Below are positions 17,745 through 25,388 of a stretch of DNA of 64,000 nt, piece after piece. Each line of letters opens with the position of its first letter. Positions within the stretch are counted from its first letter, which is position 1. Under the pieces are notes generated by a model, which was not told where the DNA came from, ran no database searches, and saw only the letters and a program-made list of their open reading frames with translations. The stretch is from Psychroflexus maritimus (GTDB lineage: Bacteria > Bacteroidota > Bacteroidia > Flavobacteriales > Flavobacteriaceae), in NCBI RefSeq assembly GCF_011089875.1, contig NZ_JAANAS010000039.1, positions 62,001 through 126,000 of the forward strand. Direction: 5' to 3'. Both the position numbers and the translations under genes were made by a program.

Positions 17745-18176
17745 ATGAAATATATAGCAATTAGTTTTTTATTGATAACTATACTTTTTAGTTGCAATCA
17801 AAATAGTTTAGGAGAAACTCAATTAATTAATGGTTATTGGCAAATTAAAGAAGCTGAAAATCCTAAAGGAGCCATTAAGCAATACGATTTTATAGAAACG
17901 GTTGATTTTTATGAGATAACCGACTCTATTGGTGTGAGAAAAAAGGCAAAACCTACAATACAAGGCGGATTTAAAGTAAGTGAAGACCAAGAAACCTTTA
18001 CAACTGAAGTAACTTCAGATACTATATTTCTTCATTTTAAAAACATTTATGATGCAAGAACAGATGCCGTTTTTGATTTATCTAAAAATCAAATGAAAGT
18101 AAAAAGTAGTACTACAGGTTTGATTTTTACTTATGAACGCTTTGAAAAAATTGATTATGGCGATGAAGAAATATAA
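17745..18176 (+). CDS. Small lipoprotein of unknown function
   Basis: The protein has about 143 residues from the ATG at 17745; an in-frame TTG at 17736 overlapping the recF stop would add three residues. A signal peptide with an SPII lipobox (LLITILFSC) places it on a membrane, with a predicted beta-rich domain of lipocalin-like appearance (NGYWQIKEAENPKG, FKVSEDQETFTTEV). I cannot assign a family with certainty. It lies between recF and the DUF721 gene and overlaps the latter, so it is cotranscribed with replication genes although its product is in the envelope. Confidence 0.75.
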   Translation: MKYIAISFLLITILFSCNQNSLGETQLINGYWQIKEAENPKGAIKQYDFIETVDFYEITDSIGVRKKAKPTIQGGFKVSEDQETFTTEVTSDTIFLHFKNIYDARTDAVFDLSKNQMKVKSSTTGLIFTYERFEKIDYGDEEI

Positions 18177-18486
18177 ATCCAAAGACGAATTTAAAAAACG
18201 CTTTGCTGAAGAACAATCTATCGGAGATGTGCTTAAAAAGTTTAAACAGATGAAAAAACTCTCTTCGGGTTTTGAGGAAATAAGACTTAAAGAAACCTGG
18301 GAAGCAGTCATGGGACCAGCGATTTTTCAATATACACAAAGTATTCAATTAAGAAGAGGAAAGCTTATTGTGAAATTAACCTCTTCAACTTTAAGAGAAG
18401 AATTGTCTTACGGAAAGTCTAAAATAAAAAATAATTTAAATGAAGCCTTAGATCAATCTTTAATCAAAGAAGTGGTGTTGGTTTAA
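18157..18486 (+). CDS. DUF721 protein, DciA-like helicase-loading factor
   Basis: The protein has about 109 residues and belongs to the DUF721 family. DciA members of this family replace DnaC-type loaders in helping the DnaB helicase onto DNA. Diagnostic segments are SIGDVLKKFKQMKKLSSGFEE, ETWEAVMGPAI and LIVKLTSSTLREELSYGKSKI. I chose the start at 18157 because family members begin shortly before the SIGD helix; an ATG at 18133 would add eight residues and an ATG at 18163 is also possible. The start lies inside the end of the lipoprotein gene. Its position next to recF and near dnaA fits a replication role. Confidence 0.82.
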   Translation: MAMKKYKSKDEFKKRFAEEQSIGDVLKKFKQMKKLSSGFEEIRLKETWEAVMGPAIFQYTQSIQLRRGKLIVKLTSSTLREELSYGKSKIKNNLNEALDQSLIKEVVLV

Positions 18487-18515
18487 AGTATATGAATATA
18501 AGTCCGTTCAGTTAG

Positions 18516-19250
18516 TTAGTAATTATGAAAAACAAACACACATGGTTTCTTGTGTAAATCTGGCAAGCTAGTTGATTTCCATTCGCCTATAGTTTTTGTC
18601 CTAATGTATTCTGTACTTAAAGTAAGGTCACAAGCTAACGTTAAATAGCTTGTTGGGTGTAAGCTGTTGAGTAAAGTTTTTAAAACCGATTCGTTTCGGT
18701 AGGGAGTTTCAATGATAATCTGACTTTGGTTTTCTTGTTTTGCTCTTTTTTCTAGTTGTTTAATTTTAGATTTACATTTCGCTTTATCTATAGGTAAATA
18801 GCCATTGAACGCAAAATTTTGCCCATTTAAACCACTTGCCATTAAAGCTAATAAAATTGACGAGGGACCAACTAAAGGAACTACTTGTATTTCTTTTTTG
18901 TGAGCAGCACTAATTGCTTTTGCTCCAGGGTCAGCCACTCCAGGACAACCTGCATCAGACATCAATCCAACGTCAATTCCATCCAAACATGGAGCTAGCA
19001 TCTCAGGAATTTCAATTTCTTGCGTGAACTTATTGAGGGTGTAAATTTCTAGTTCTGCCTGCGACTTAGTAGGTGTGATTTTTTTAATGAAAGCTCTAGA
19101 AACTTTTTCATTTTCTACAATATAATGGTTTATGTCGTTAATTATTTTCCTAATTGAAAGAGGTAAAATTTCTAGAGGTGGCTGTTCACCTAACCTTGAA
19201 GGGATAAGGTACAATTTTCCTGCTGCCTTTGTTGTTTCATTTTCTTTCAT
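18516..19250 (-). CDS. Tetrapyrrole-methylase-fold SAM methyltransferase (RsmI-related)
   Basis: The protein has 244 residues with the tetrapyrrole (corrin/porphyrin) methylase fold. The motif SDAGCPGVADPGA (about residues 97-109) and VPLVGPSSILLALMASGLNGQNFAFNGYLP-type sequence are close to RsmI, which 2'-O-methylates C1402 of 16S rRNA. The N-terminus reads LYLIPSRLGEQPP rather than the TPIGNLGD of true RsmI, so this is probably the separate flavobacterial paralogue whose substrate is not established. It is downstream of dnaA and a tyrosine phosphatase, an order I recall from other Flavobacteriaceae. Confidence 0.85.
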   Translation of the reverse strand: MKENETTKAAGKLYLIPSRLGEQPPLEILPLSIRKIINDINHYIVENEKVSRAFIKKITPTKSQAELEIYTLNKFTQEIEIPEMLAPCLDGIDVGLMSDAGCPGVADPGAKAISAAHKKEIQVVPLVGPSSILLALMASGLNGQNFAFNGYLPIDKAKCKSKIKQLEKRAKQENQSQIIIETPYRNESVLKTLLNSLHPTSYLTLACDLTLSTEYIRTKTIGEWKSTSLPDLHKKPCVFVFHNY

Positions 19251-19259
19251 CTGTTTATT

Positions 19260-19331
19260 TTATTTGTTTATAAGTGGTAAGATGAGACCCATATAATCAT
19301 CCTCTTGTGTGTAGAAGCTTTCAAGATGCAT
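19260..19331 (-). CDS. Possible 23-residue small ORF between the phosphatase and methylase genes
   Basis: An ATG at 19331 opens 23 codons ending in TAA at 19260. The peptide MHLESFYTQEDDYMGLILPL followed by INK contains an acidic middle and hydrophobic end. It lies 6 nt after the phosphatase stop and 9 nt before the methylase start, so it fits the operon spacing. The length is short enough to arise by chance, and no ribosome binding site is obvious. Call it tentative. Confidence 0.2.
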   Translation of the reverse strand: MHLESFYTQEDDYMGLILPLINK

Positions 19332-19337
19332 GTTTCA

Positions 19338-19790
19338 TCAGTTTATTTTTTTAACGATTACTTGACAAGCCTTATCTAACATTTGATATACATTTTCAAA
19401 GCCACTAGCGCCTCCATAATAGGGATCGGGCACTTCTTGGTTTTCTTCAGGAAGTAATTCGTTTAAAATTAGTTTTACCTTATTGATATCACTTTCATTT
19501 GAAGCTAATTTAACCACATTAGAGTAATTGGATTGATCCATCACATAAATGTAATCAAATTTATCAAAATCTTCTCTTTTAAAAGGTCTGCTTCTTTGAT
19601 TTGTGATATCTAATCCATGTTCTTGAGCGACTTCAATAGACCTAAAATCAGGTAATTCTCCCTCATGAGAGTCTGATGTACCTGCTGAATCTACTTCAAT
19701 TCGATTTGAATTTACCTTTGATTTCAATATTCCTTCAGCTAGTGGTGATCTGCAGATATTACCTAAACACACCATAAGAATTTTAATCAT
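19338..19790 (-). CDS. Low-molecular-weight protein-tyrosine phosphatase
   Basis: The 150-residue protein carries the full catalytic set: the P-loop CLGNICRSP with nucleophile Cys8 and Arg14, and the general acid Asp122 in PDPYYGG. The VDSAGTSDSHEGELPD segment is also typical of the family. It is expected to dephosphorylate tyrosine residues, often on polysaccharide co-polymerase kinases in bacteria, but no such kinase is nearby. It lies 56 bp downstream of dnaA and may be cotranscribed with it or use its own weak promoter (a TAnnTTTG match at 19808-19801). Confidence 0.92.
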   Translation of the reverse strand: MIKILMVCLGNICRSPLAEGILKSKVNSNRIEVDSAGTSDSHEGELPDFRSIEVAQEHGLDITNQRSRPFKREDFDKFDYIYVMDQSNYSNVVKLASNESDINKVKLILNELLPEENQEVPDPYYGGASGFENVYQMLDKACQVIVKKIN

Positions 19791-19846
19791 TTTTTTTTAC
19801 CAAAAATATAAAAGGAATTTAGATTAAAGAAATTAAGTAGGTTAAT

Positions 19847-21274
19847 TTATGTCTTAAGCTTAAGTTGAAGCTCTTCTACATATTTGTTAAAGCTTTTGTC
19901 GGTAGATTTTAAATTATCTACAGTTTTACAAGCGTGCAGAACAGTGGCATGATCTCTTTTGCCTATTTCTTTGCCAATATTAGCTAAAGAAGACTTGGTC
20001 ATTTTTTTTGAAAAATACATTGCAATTTGTCTAGCCTGCACAATGTGTCTTTTTCTTGTTTTTGACTGAAGTGTATCTACATCCATGTCAAAGTATTCGC
20101 TTACCACTTTTTGAATTTGACCAATAGACAATTCCTTTTTAGTCTTTCTAACAAAGTTACTAACAACACGTTCAGTTAGCTCAAGGTCAATTTCTTTCTT
20201 ACTAAAAGAGGAGTGGGCTATAAGTGAAATAATAGCACCTTCTAATTCTCGAATATTGTGTTTTACGTTTTCAGCTAAATATTCAACAATTTCATCTGGC
20301 ATTTCTACGCCATCTCTAAAGAGTTTAGACTTGATGATGTTTATTCTTGTTTCGTAATCTGGAGTTTGAAGTTCAGCGGATAAACCCCATTTGAATCTAG
20401 AAAGTAATCGCTGTTCAATATCCTGCATATCAACCGGTGCTTTATCACTAGTTAAAACAACTTGCTTGCCGTTTTGATGCAAATGATTGAAAATGTGGAA
20501 AAAAGCTTCTTGTGTTCCTGCTTTTCCAGATAAAAGCTGAATATCATCAACAATTAGAACGTCAACTAATTGGTAAAAATGAATAAAATCGTTTCTGTTA
20601 TTTCGTTTTGTGACTGAATCTATAAATTGTTGAGTAAATTTTTCTGAAGAGATATATAGTACTGTCTTCTCTGGATATTTTTCTTTAATGTCCACACCAA
20701 TAGCGTGAGCAAGGTGGGTTTTTCCAAGACCGCTGCCCCCAAAAACAAGTAAAGGATTAAAAGAAGTACCACCGGGTTTATTAGCAATTGCTCTTCCAGC
20801 AGAACGAGCTAGACGGTTAGATTCTCCTTCAAGAAAATTATCAAAGTTATAATTTGAATTAAGTTGAGAATCTATTTTTAAGTTCTTAATCCCTGGAATT
20901 ACAAATGGGTTTTTTAATTCGGGGCGTTTCCCTTTTTTACTATCAATGTCCTGATAGTCAATTTTTTTTCGTTTGGTACTCGGTAAATTCTCTGTGTAAG
21001 CGGGGTTATTTCCTCGCTTATTTTCCATGCGTATGTTGTAAACAAGCTTAGCGTTTCTTCCTAACTCTTTTCTTAATGATGCTTTTAGAAGCTCTGCATA
21101 ATGCTCTTCTAACCACTCAAAAAAGAATTTTGAAGGAACTTGAATACTTAGCGAAGAATTTTCTAATTTAACTGGCTTGATTGGCTTAAACCAAGTATCA
21201 AACAAATGCGGAGTAATATTATCTTCTATAAATTGAAGACAACTATTCCAAACTGTAACCGCATCTTTTGACAT
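19847..21274 (-). CDS. dnaA: Chromosomal replication initiator protein DnaA
   Basis: DnaA binds DnaA boxes at the origin and opens the duplex in its ATP form. The 475 residues show domain I (1-80, VWNSCLQFIEDNITPHLFDTW), a short linker domain II, the AAA+ domain with Walker A GGSGLGKTH (about 178-186), Walker B VLIVDDIQ and sensor regions, and domain IV with the DNA-binding signature GKEIGKRDHATVLHACK. The start ATG at 21274 gives a normal N-terminus. A 162-bp AT-rich spacer upstream separates it from a divergent thioesterase gene. I saw no DnaA-box cluster there, so the origin is not shown to be adjacent. Confidence 0.98.
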   Translation of the reverse strand: MSKDAVTVWNSCLQFIEDNITPHLFDTWFKPIKPVKLENSSLSIQVPSKFFFEWLEEHYAELLKASLRKELGRNAKLVYNIRMENKRGNNPAYTENLPSTKRKKIDYQDIDSKKGKRPELKNPFVIPGIKNLKIDSQLNSNYNFDNFLEGESNRLARSAGRAIANKPGGTSFNPLLVFGGSGLGKTHLAHAIGVDIKEKYPEKTVLYISSEKFTQQFIDSVTKRNNRNDFIHFYQLVDVLIVDDIQLLSGKAGTQEAFFHIFNHLHQNGKQVVLTSDKAPVDMQDIEQRLLSRFKWGLSAELQTPDYETRINIIKSKLFRDGVEMPDEIVEYLAENVKHNIRELEGAIISLIAHSSFSKKEIDLELTERVVSNFVRKTKKELSIGQIQKVVSEYFDMDVDTLQSKTRKRHIVQARQIAMYFSKKMTKSSLANIGKEIGKRDHATVLHACKTVDNLKSTDKSFNKYVEELQLKLKT

Positions 21275-21436
21275 AATTTGAATTAAATTTCAAGGTTAAT
21301 AAATTGTAAAGTAATTTTTACGAGCTACAAATATGTGAACAAATTAGCTAATAAAAAAATGAAATTTATGTTGTTTTTTAATTTTTTTTTATGCATAATG
21401 AAACACTAGTTTAAAAACAAATAAATAGTCTAAAAA

Positions 21437-21850
21437 ATGAACAATATCTCATTAAGTAAAATTACAGTACGTTATGCAGAAACCGACCAGATGGGGGTAG
21501 TACATCATTCCGTTTATCCATTATACTTTGAAATTGGAAGGTTAGATTGGTTAAACCAATTTGATTTGCATTACCACAAAATGGAGGAAGACGGAATTAT
21601 GCTACCCGTATATGATCTTCATGTAAAGTATCATAGACCTGTTAAATTTGGAGAAAATCTAATCGTTAAAACTTCGTTAAATAATCTGCCTGACGTAAAA
21701 ATCAAATTCAATTATCGAATTTTTAATGAAAAACAAGAATTGGTCACTTCGGGCTATACTACATTAGTTTTCGTGAATGCTTCATCTAGGAAGCCAATTA
21801 AATGTCCAACTTATATTTTAAATGCTTTTCAGAAAATTAAATTTGATTAA
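21437..21850 (+). CDS. Hot-dog-fold acyl-CoA thioesterase (YbgC/FadM-like)
   Basis: The protein has 137 residues of the 4-hydroxybenzoyl-CoA thioesterase family. The diagnostic active-site stretch is VRYAETDQMGVVHHSVYPLY with the catalytic Asp (TDQMGVVHH) at about residue 16, followed by the long central helix (FEIGRLDWL). It probably hydrolyses short or medium acyl-CoA; the chain length cannot be read. It is divergent from dnaA, and its stop overlaps the stop of the convergent lipoprotein gene in the palindrome TTAA. Confidence 0.88.
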   Translation: MNNISLSKITVRYAETDQMGVVHHSVYPLYFEIGRLDWLNQFDLHYHKMEEDGIMLPVYDLHVKYHRPVKFGENLIVKTSLNNLPDVKIKFNYRIFNEKQELVTSGYTTLVFVNASSRKPIKCPTYILNAFQKIKFD

Positions 21851-22839
21851 TTACAGTTTTCTGTAGCCTCAAAAGTAATAGGTAAAACCTCGTTATTAGA
21901 GGTAACCTGATAATTACCTAATTGTAGTGTAGAAAAAGTAATGATTTGTTCACCATCAGCTCTTTCTAAAGATACATTTTCAAAGACTACTTGCACTCTA
22001 AAGGTTCTTGTAATAACATTTGGACGGTACAAATCAATAACTAATTCTTCTGTTACTTCAGGGTTTAGATAGTGAGGTACACCTTGTTCATTTACTGCTG
22101 TTTGCGGATTTAAAATTGGGTTTCCATCATCATCTAGCTCATCAAATGCGTTTAAATCTTCATGCCTACTAATCACGCCGTCTCCATCATCGTCTTCGTC
22201 TAAATAGTTAGGAACGCCATCAGCATCAAAATCTACAAAATCAAATGCATTATCTGGATTGTTTGGTGAGTTTCCAAATTCGTCAATAATTTCTACTGCG
22301 GTTGGTACATTGTCATTATCGTCATCGGTATCTAAAAAATTTGGTATTCCATCACTATCAGTATCATCGTCAAAAAGATTTCCGTTTCCATTTATATCTT
22401 CTAGTTGAGGAGGTACACCATCATTGTCGTCCTGACTCTGAATGCCAAAAAACAAGGTAGCTTTTCCTCCAGTGGTACTTCTAAATTCTTGTTCAACTCT
22501 AGGAGAACTCGGTGGTACTTGCTGGCAAAAGTACTCATCAGAATTAATAGAATTAGAAAGCTTCCTGTAAACTATTTCGTTAGTATTGTTGATGTTTATT
22601 TCAATTGGGGCAGGGGGGCAAAGTCCTTCAAATTTTCCATCAAAACCTGAGCTTTGAAACCTAAATGAAATAGCTTCATTAGTTTCAGAATTGATAAAGT
22701 GAAGAACATTTTCATTGCCATTTGTACACAAATTTAAATTAGTGTCTTGGTCAAAATCGAAACTTGAAACTACTTCATCTCCATCATTACAAGAAGACAA
22801 TAGAAGAAATATTCCAAAAAAGAAAAAAATCTTATTCAT
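21847..22839 (-). CDS. Acidic lipoprotein with Asp-rich calcium-binding-type repeats
   Basis: The protein has 330 residues with an SPII signal peptide (IFLLLSSC, Cys about 17). The middle (about residues 135-245) carries repeated Asp-rich motifs of the thrombospondin type-3/EF-hand-like kind: DDDTDSDGIPNFLDTDDD, FDADGVPNYLDEDDDGDGV. Such repeats bind Ca2+ and are common in secreted Bacteroidota proteins. Flanking regions are beta-rich, and Cys pairs (LCTNGN, FCQQVP, ENCN) may form disulfides. It is probably exposed on the cell surface. Its function is unknown. The 3' end overlaps the thioesterase stop by four bases. Confidence 0.8.
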   Translation of the reverse strand: MNKIFFFFGIFLLLSSCNDGDEVVSSFDFDQDTNLNLCTNGNENVLHFINSETNEAISFRFQSSGFDGKFEGLCPPAPIEININNTNEIVYRKLSNSINSDEYFCQQVPPSSPRVEQEFRSTTGGKATLFFGIQSQDDNDGVPPQLEDINGNGNLFDDDTDSDGIPNFLDTDDDNDNVPTAVEIIDEFGNSPNNPDNAFDFVDFDADGVPNYLDEDDDGDGVISRHEDLNAFDELDDDGNPILNPQTAVNEQGVPHYLNPEVTEELVIDLYRPNVITRTFRVQVVFENVSLERADGEQIITFSTLQLGNYQVTSNNEVLPITFEATENCN

Positions 22840-22856
22840 TGTTTAATAACTTTATA

Positions 22857-22883
22857 CAAAAGTATAAAACAAAAATTGACCAA
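22857..22883 (-). promoter_or_regulatory. Likely promoter of the acidic lipoprotein gene
   Basis: On the minus strand TTG (22883-22881), a 16-nt spacer and TACTTTTG (22864-22857) resemble the Bacteroidota promoter, with a spacer one base shorter than usual. It ends 18 nt before the start codon. Confidence 0.5.
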
Positions 22884-22901
22884 CTAGTGTAAATAATAAA
22901 T

Positions 22902-23029
22902 TTAAATTTCTATTTCTTGAAAAATCGAATACTCAGAACCTATAATAGATTCATAACTCATTTCTTTAACTTGAACAACTATAAAAGAGGTATCAGCTTT
23001 AAGTTTTTAGCGTTTATAAATTGAATCAT
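22902..23029 (-). pseudogene. Possible frameshifted small gene remnant
   Basis: A minus-strand ATG at 23029 opens MIQFINAKNLK and then loses frame. Reading continues well in a neighbouring frame as ADTSFIVVQVKEMSYESI and on to a TAA at 22902. Restoring one base would give about 42 codons. The amphipathic, Val, Lys and Glu-containing sequence looks more coding than random AT-rich spacer, but there is no homology evidence and the stretch is short. Confidence 0.2.
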
Positions 23030-23068
23030 ATTTTGATTGCGTAAATATGAAGTAACAAGACTATTACC

Positions 23069-23076
23069 TATCTTTG
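23069..23076 (+). promoter_or_regulatory. Possible -7 promoter element for the S1-domain gene
   Basis: TATCTTTG matches TAnnTTTG and lies 18 nt before the ATG at 23095. The -33 element is not evident. Confidence 0.4.
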
Positions 23077-23094
23077 TAAAAAAATAAATAAGTT

Positions 23095-23931
23095 ATGGAT
23101 ATTGGGGTAAAACATGAATTGACAATTGAACGATTAACACCTCCCGGTTTATTTCTTACTAATGAAGCTGGCGAAGAGGTTTTATTGCCCAATAAATATA
23201 TTCCAGCATCTTATGAAATAGGAGATCAGTTGAAAGTCTTTGTTTATCTTGATCATGAAGAGCGTCCTGTAGCAACTACCTTACAGCCTTATGTAGAACT
23301 TGACGAATTTGCTATGTTAACCTGCGTTGACACTAACCAATATGGTTCGTTTATGGATTGGGGTTTAGAAAAACAACTTTTTGTGCCTTACAAAGAACAG
23401 GCATCTAAAATGCAAATTGGCGAACCTTACCTTATTTTTTGTTACTTAGATGAAATCACTAATCGTCTAGTAGCTTCAAGTAAAGTTCATCATTTTGTAG
23501 ATAATGCAGACTTAACCGTTGAAGCTTTCGAAGAAGTTCATATTATTGTTTCTAATCCTACCGATTTAGGTTTTCAAGCTATTATTAATGAAATTCACTT
23601 AGGAATGATTTTTAATAATGATATTCACAAACCTATTAAAGTAGGCGACCGTATGAAGGCGTTTGTGAAGAAAATTAGAGAAGATAATAAAATTGATTTG
23701 GTTTTGGAACGACCTGGATATAGAAGTATCGAGCCCAACGCGCAAAAAGTGCTTGAAGTTTTAGAAGATGCTAACGGGTATTTACCTCTTCATGATAAAT
23801 CTGAACCCGATTTAATTAAACAGTTGCTTCAGATGAGTAAAAAATCTTTTAAAAAAGCTATTGGAACGCTTTATAAAGATCGACAAATAGAAATTAAAAA
23901 TGGAGATGGGATTTACAGGAAAACGAACTAA
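23095..23931 (+). CDS. S1 RNA-binding domain protein, CvfB family
   Basis: The protein has 278 residues, normal for CvfB/YitL. Three consecutive S1-like beta-barrels (about 1-65, 68-132 and 145-210) are recognisable from YGSFMDWGLEKQLFVPY and GDRMKAFVKKIREDNKIDLVLERPGY. A C-terminal winged helix follows (about 215-278, QLLQMSKKSFKKAIGTLYKD). CvfB proteins bind RNA and affect virulence gene expression in staphylococci; the role in Bacteroidota is not defined. It is a single gene whose stop abuts that of the convergent exported protein at 23932. Confidence 0.92.
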   Translation: MDIGVKHELTIERLTPPGLFLTNEAGEEVLLPNKYIPASYEIGDQLKVFVYLDHEERPVATTLQPYVELDEFAMLTCVDTNQYGSFMDWGLEKQLFVPYKEQASKMQIGEPYLIFCYLDEITNRLVASSKVHHFVDNADLTVEAFEEVHIIVSNPTDLGFQAIINEIHLGMIFNNDIHKPIKVGDRMKAFVKKIREDNKIDLVLERPGYRSIEPNAQKVLEVLEDANGYLPLHDKSEPDLIKQLLQMSKKSFKKAIGTLYKDRQIEIKNGDGIYRKTN

Positions 23932-24456
23932 TTAATTTTCTTTTTCCTCTTCTTTTTTTATTATACTTGTTTCAATTTGTGCTCCATATCCGTAGCTGTT
24001 TAGTCTTGGTCTCATATAGCTTGAGCGATATAAGGGATGCCTAATAGCACTTCCAGAATTCATTAAATAAGGTTCTTGAAATTGATTTGTTTGGCGCAAA
24101 TAGGTTTCCGCTCTAAATCTCATATTATCAGTTTTTTGTATATCTTGAACATTGAATTTTTCTCTAAAACGTTCAACATTTTCTTTGTATTTGGCAGCTT
24201 GCTCTTTTCTATATTGTTGTTTTCGTTCAATTTCATAAAGCATGTCAATTTCTTGTATTTCTCCTTTTCGTTCATACATATATTTAGTAGAAACAAGCTC
24301 TTGACGTGGCCTTGAATACAAAGTTTCTTCAAAAAAAGTACTTAGTAATGGTTTGTCATATAAATCAAAATCTCTTTGCTTACCAAGTTCTTGCGATGAA
24401 GCAACAACTATGGAGCCAATGAAGCTGATTATTAATAAACAAATCTTTGTAGCCAA
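23932..24456 (-). CDS. Exported protein of unknown function
   Basis: The protein has 174 residues with a signal peptide (about 1-21, LLIISFIGSIVVASS-Q). The mature part is highly charged and helical (residues 60-110, many Lys, Arg and Glu with YERKGE, EIERKQQYRKEQAAKYKENVE), then Tyr/Arg-rich (SSYMRPRLNSYGYG) with an acidic-basic end. I do not recognise the family. It begins 4 bp after tryptophan dioxygenase ends, so it may be translated from the same message, though the products act in different compartments. Confidence 0.65.
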   Translation of the reverse strand: MATKICLLIISFIGSIVVASSQELGKQRDFDLYDKPLLSTFFEETLYSRPRQELVSTKYMYERKGEIQEIDMLYEIERKQQYRKEQAAKYKENVERFREKFNVQDIQKTDNMRFRAETYLRQTNQFQEPYLMNSGSAIRHPLYRSSYMRPRLNSYGYGAQIETSIIKKEEEKEN

Positions 24457-24460
24457 AACC

Positions 24461-25366
24461 TTATTTTTTCCAATCTAATATACTATTATCGTGCCATAAT
24501 TGAGGAAAGAATTTTCGTTGCTGATATTTTGGGTGAAGGTATTTTTGCCATTCACTTCCGCCGGTGGCTGCTTTATTTTCTCCTTTTGAGTTTAAATACT
24601 TTGAAGCTGTAGCTAAATGAGTAAGAGGCCACTTTACATTGTAATTATAATCGAAGTCTTTTACTGATTTAATCAACTTTTCTGAAGGTTGCTCAATACG
24701 CATTAACTGTTCATTTAAGGTTTTGCCTTCAACTTCTTTGGCTAATGCCTTAAACTCTTTGAGGTATTTTTTCTCAAAGACGCTTAAAGTTTGATTTGAT
24801 TTTCCTGTTGTTTGATTATATCCCGCATCACGCCAGTATATATTTTTAAAAAGTTCATCTAAGCTTGGGTTGCTAGACAGGCGTTCTTTGCCTTTTTCAT
24901 TTACTAAATTAAGTATAGGCGTACAGTAAATCTCTAAAAAACGGAATTGAGCACTCTGAAAACCACTTGCTGGTGCCAAGCTCATTCTGAAGGTATTGTA
25001 ATCTTCATAACTCATTCCGTTTTTCATTACAGAAAACGATGTAATTAATAAATCAGTGTATCTCGTTAATCGCCCTAATTTATCTGAAAATATAGCCTCA
25101 TCTAAATCATTAAAGATCAATTGTTTAATTTCATGAATCATTAATTTTAAGGTTAACTCAGTAATTTGATGATAACCAATAAACACCACTTCATCTTTAA
25201 AATTTGTAACTGGCTTTTGAAGCGACAGTAAGCTTTCTACTTGAATGTAATCCCAGTATTCAATAGGACTTTGATGAAGCAATCCCTCAAGATAGGTGTC
25301 TGGATTTTCGCCAAGTGCTTCGTATTTTTCAACAATTTTATTTATTAATTTTTCTCTTTTACTCAT
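24461..25366 (-). CDS. Tryptophan 2,3-dioxygenase family haem protein
   Basis: The protein has 301 residues. It matches tryptophan 2,3-dioxygenase, which opens the indole ring to N-formylkynurenine. Visible residues are the substrate-pocket His66 in FIGYHQITEL, the YNTFR segment (123-127), the helix ASGFQSAQFRFLE, the probable haem ligand His250 (WPLTHLATASKYL) and the ATGGSEWQKYL loop. No other kynurenine-pathway gene lies nearby. It is followed by the small exported protein and preceded by kdsA in the same direction (22-bp gap). Confidence 0.9.
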   Translation of the reverse strand: MSKREKLINKIVEKYEALGENPDTYLEGLLHQSPIEYWDYIQVESLLSLQKPVTNFKDEVVFIGYHQITELTLKLMIHEIKQLIFNDLDEAIFSDKLGRLTRYTDLLITSFSVMKNGMSYEDYNTFRMSLAPASGFQSAQFRFLEIYCTPILNLVNEKGKERLSSNPSLDELFKNIYWRDAGYNQTTGKSNQTLSVFEKKYLKEFKALAKEVEGKTLNEQLMRIEQPSEKLIKSVKDFDYNYNVKWPLTHLATASKYLNSKGENKAATGGSEWQKYLHPKYQQRKFFPQLWHDNSILDWKK

Positions 25367-25388
25367 ATTTAGTTAGGTTTAGTAGTTC

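Noticed and set aside
21275-21436. Possible replication origin next to dnaA
   Set aside because: The spacer is AT-rich, but I found no DnaA-box consensus (TTATNCACA) or cluster of near matches on either strand. GC skew would be needed to place oriC.
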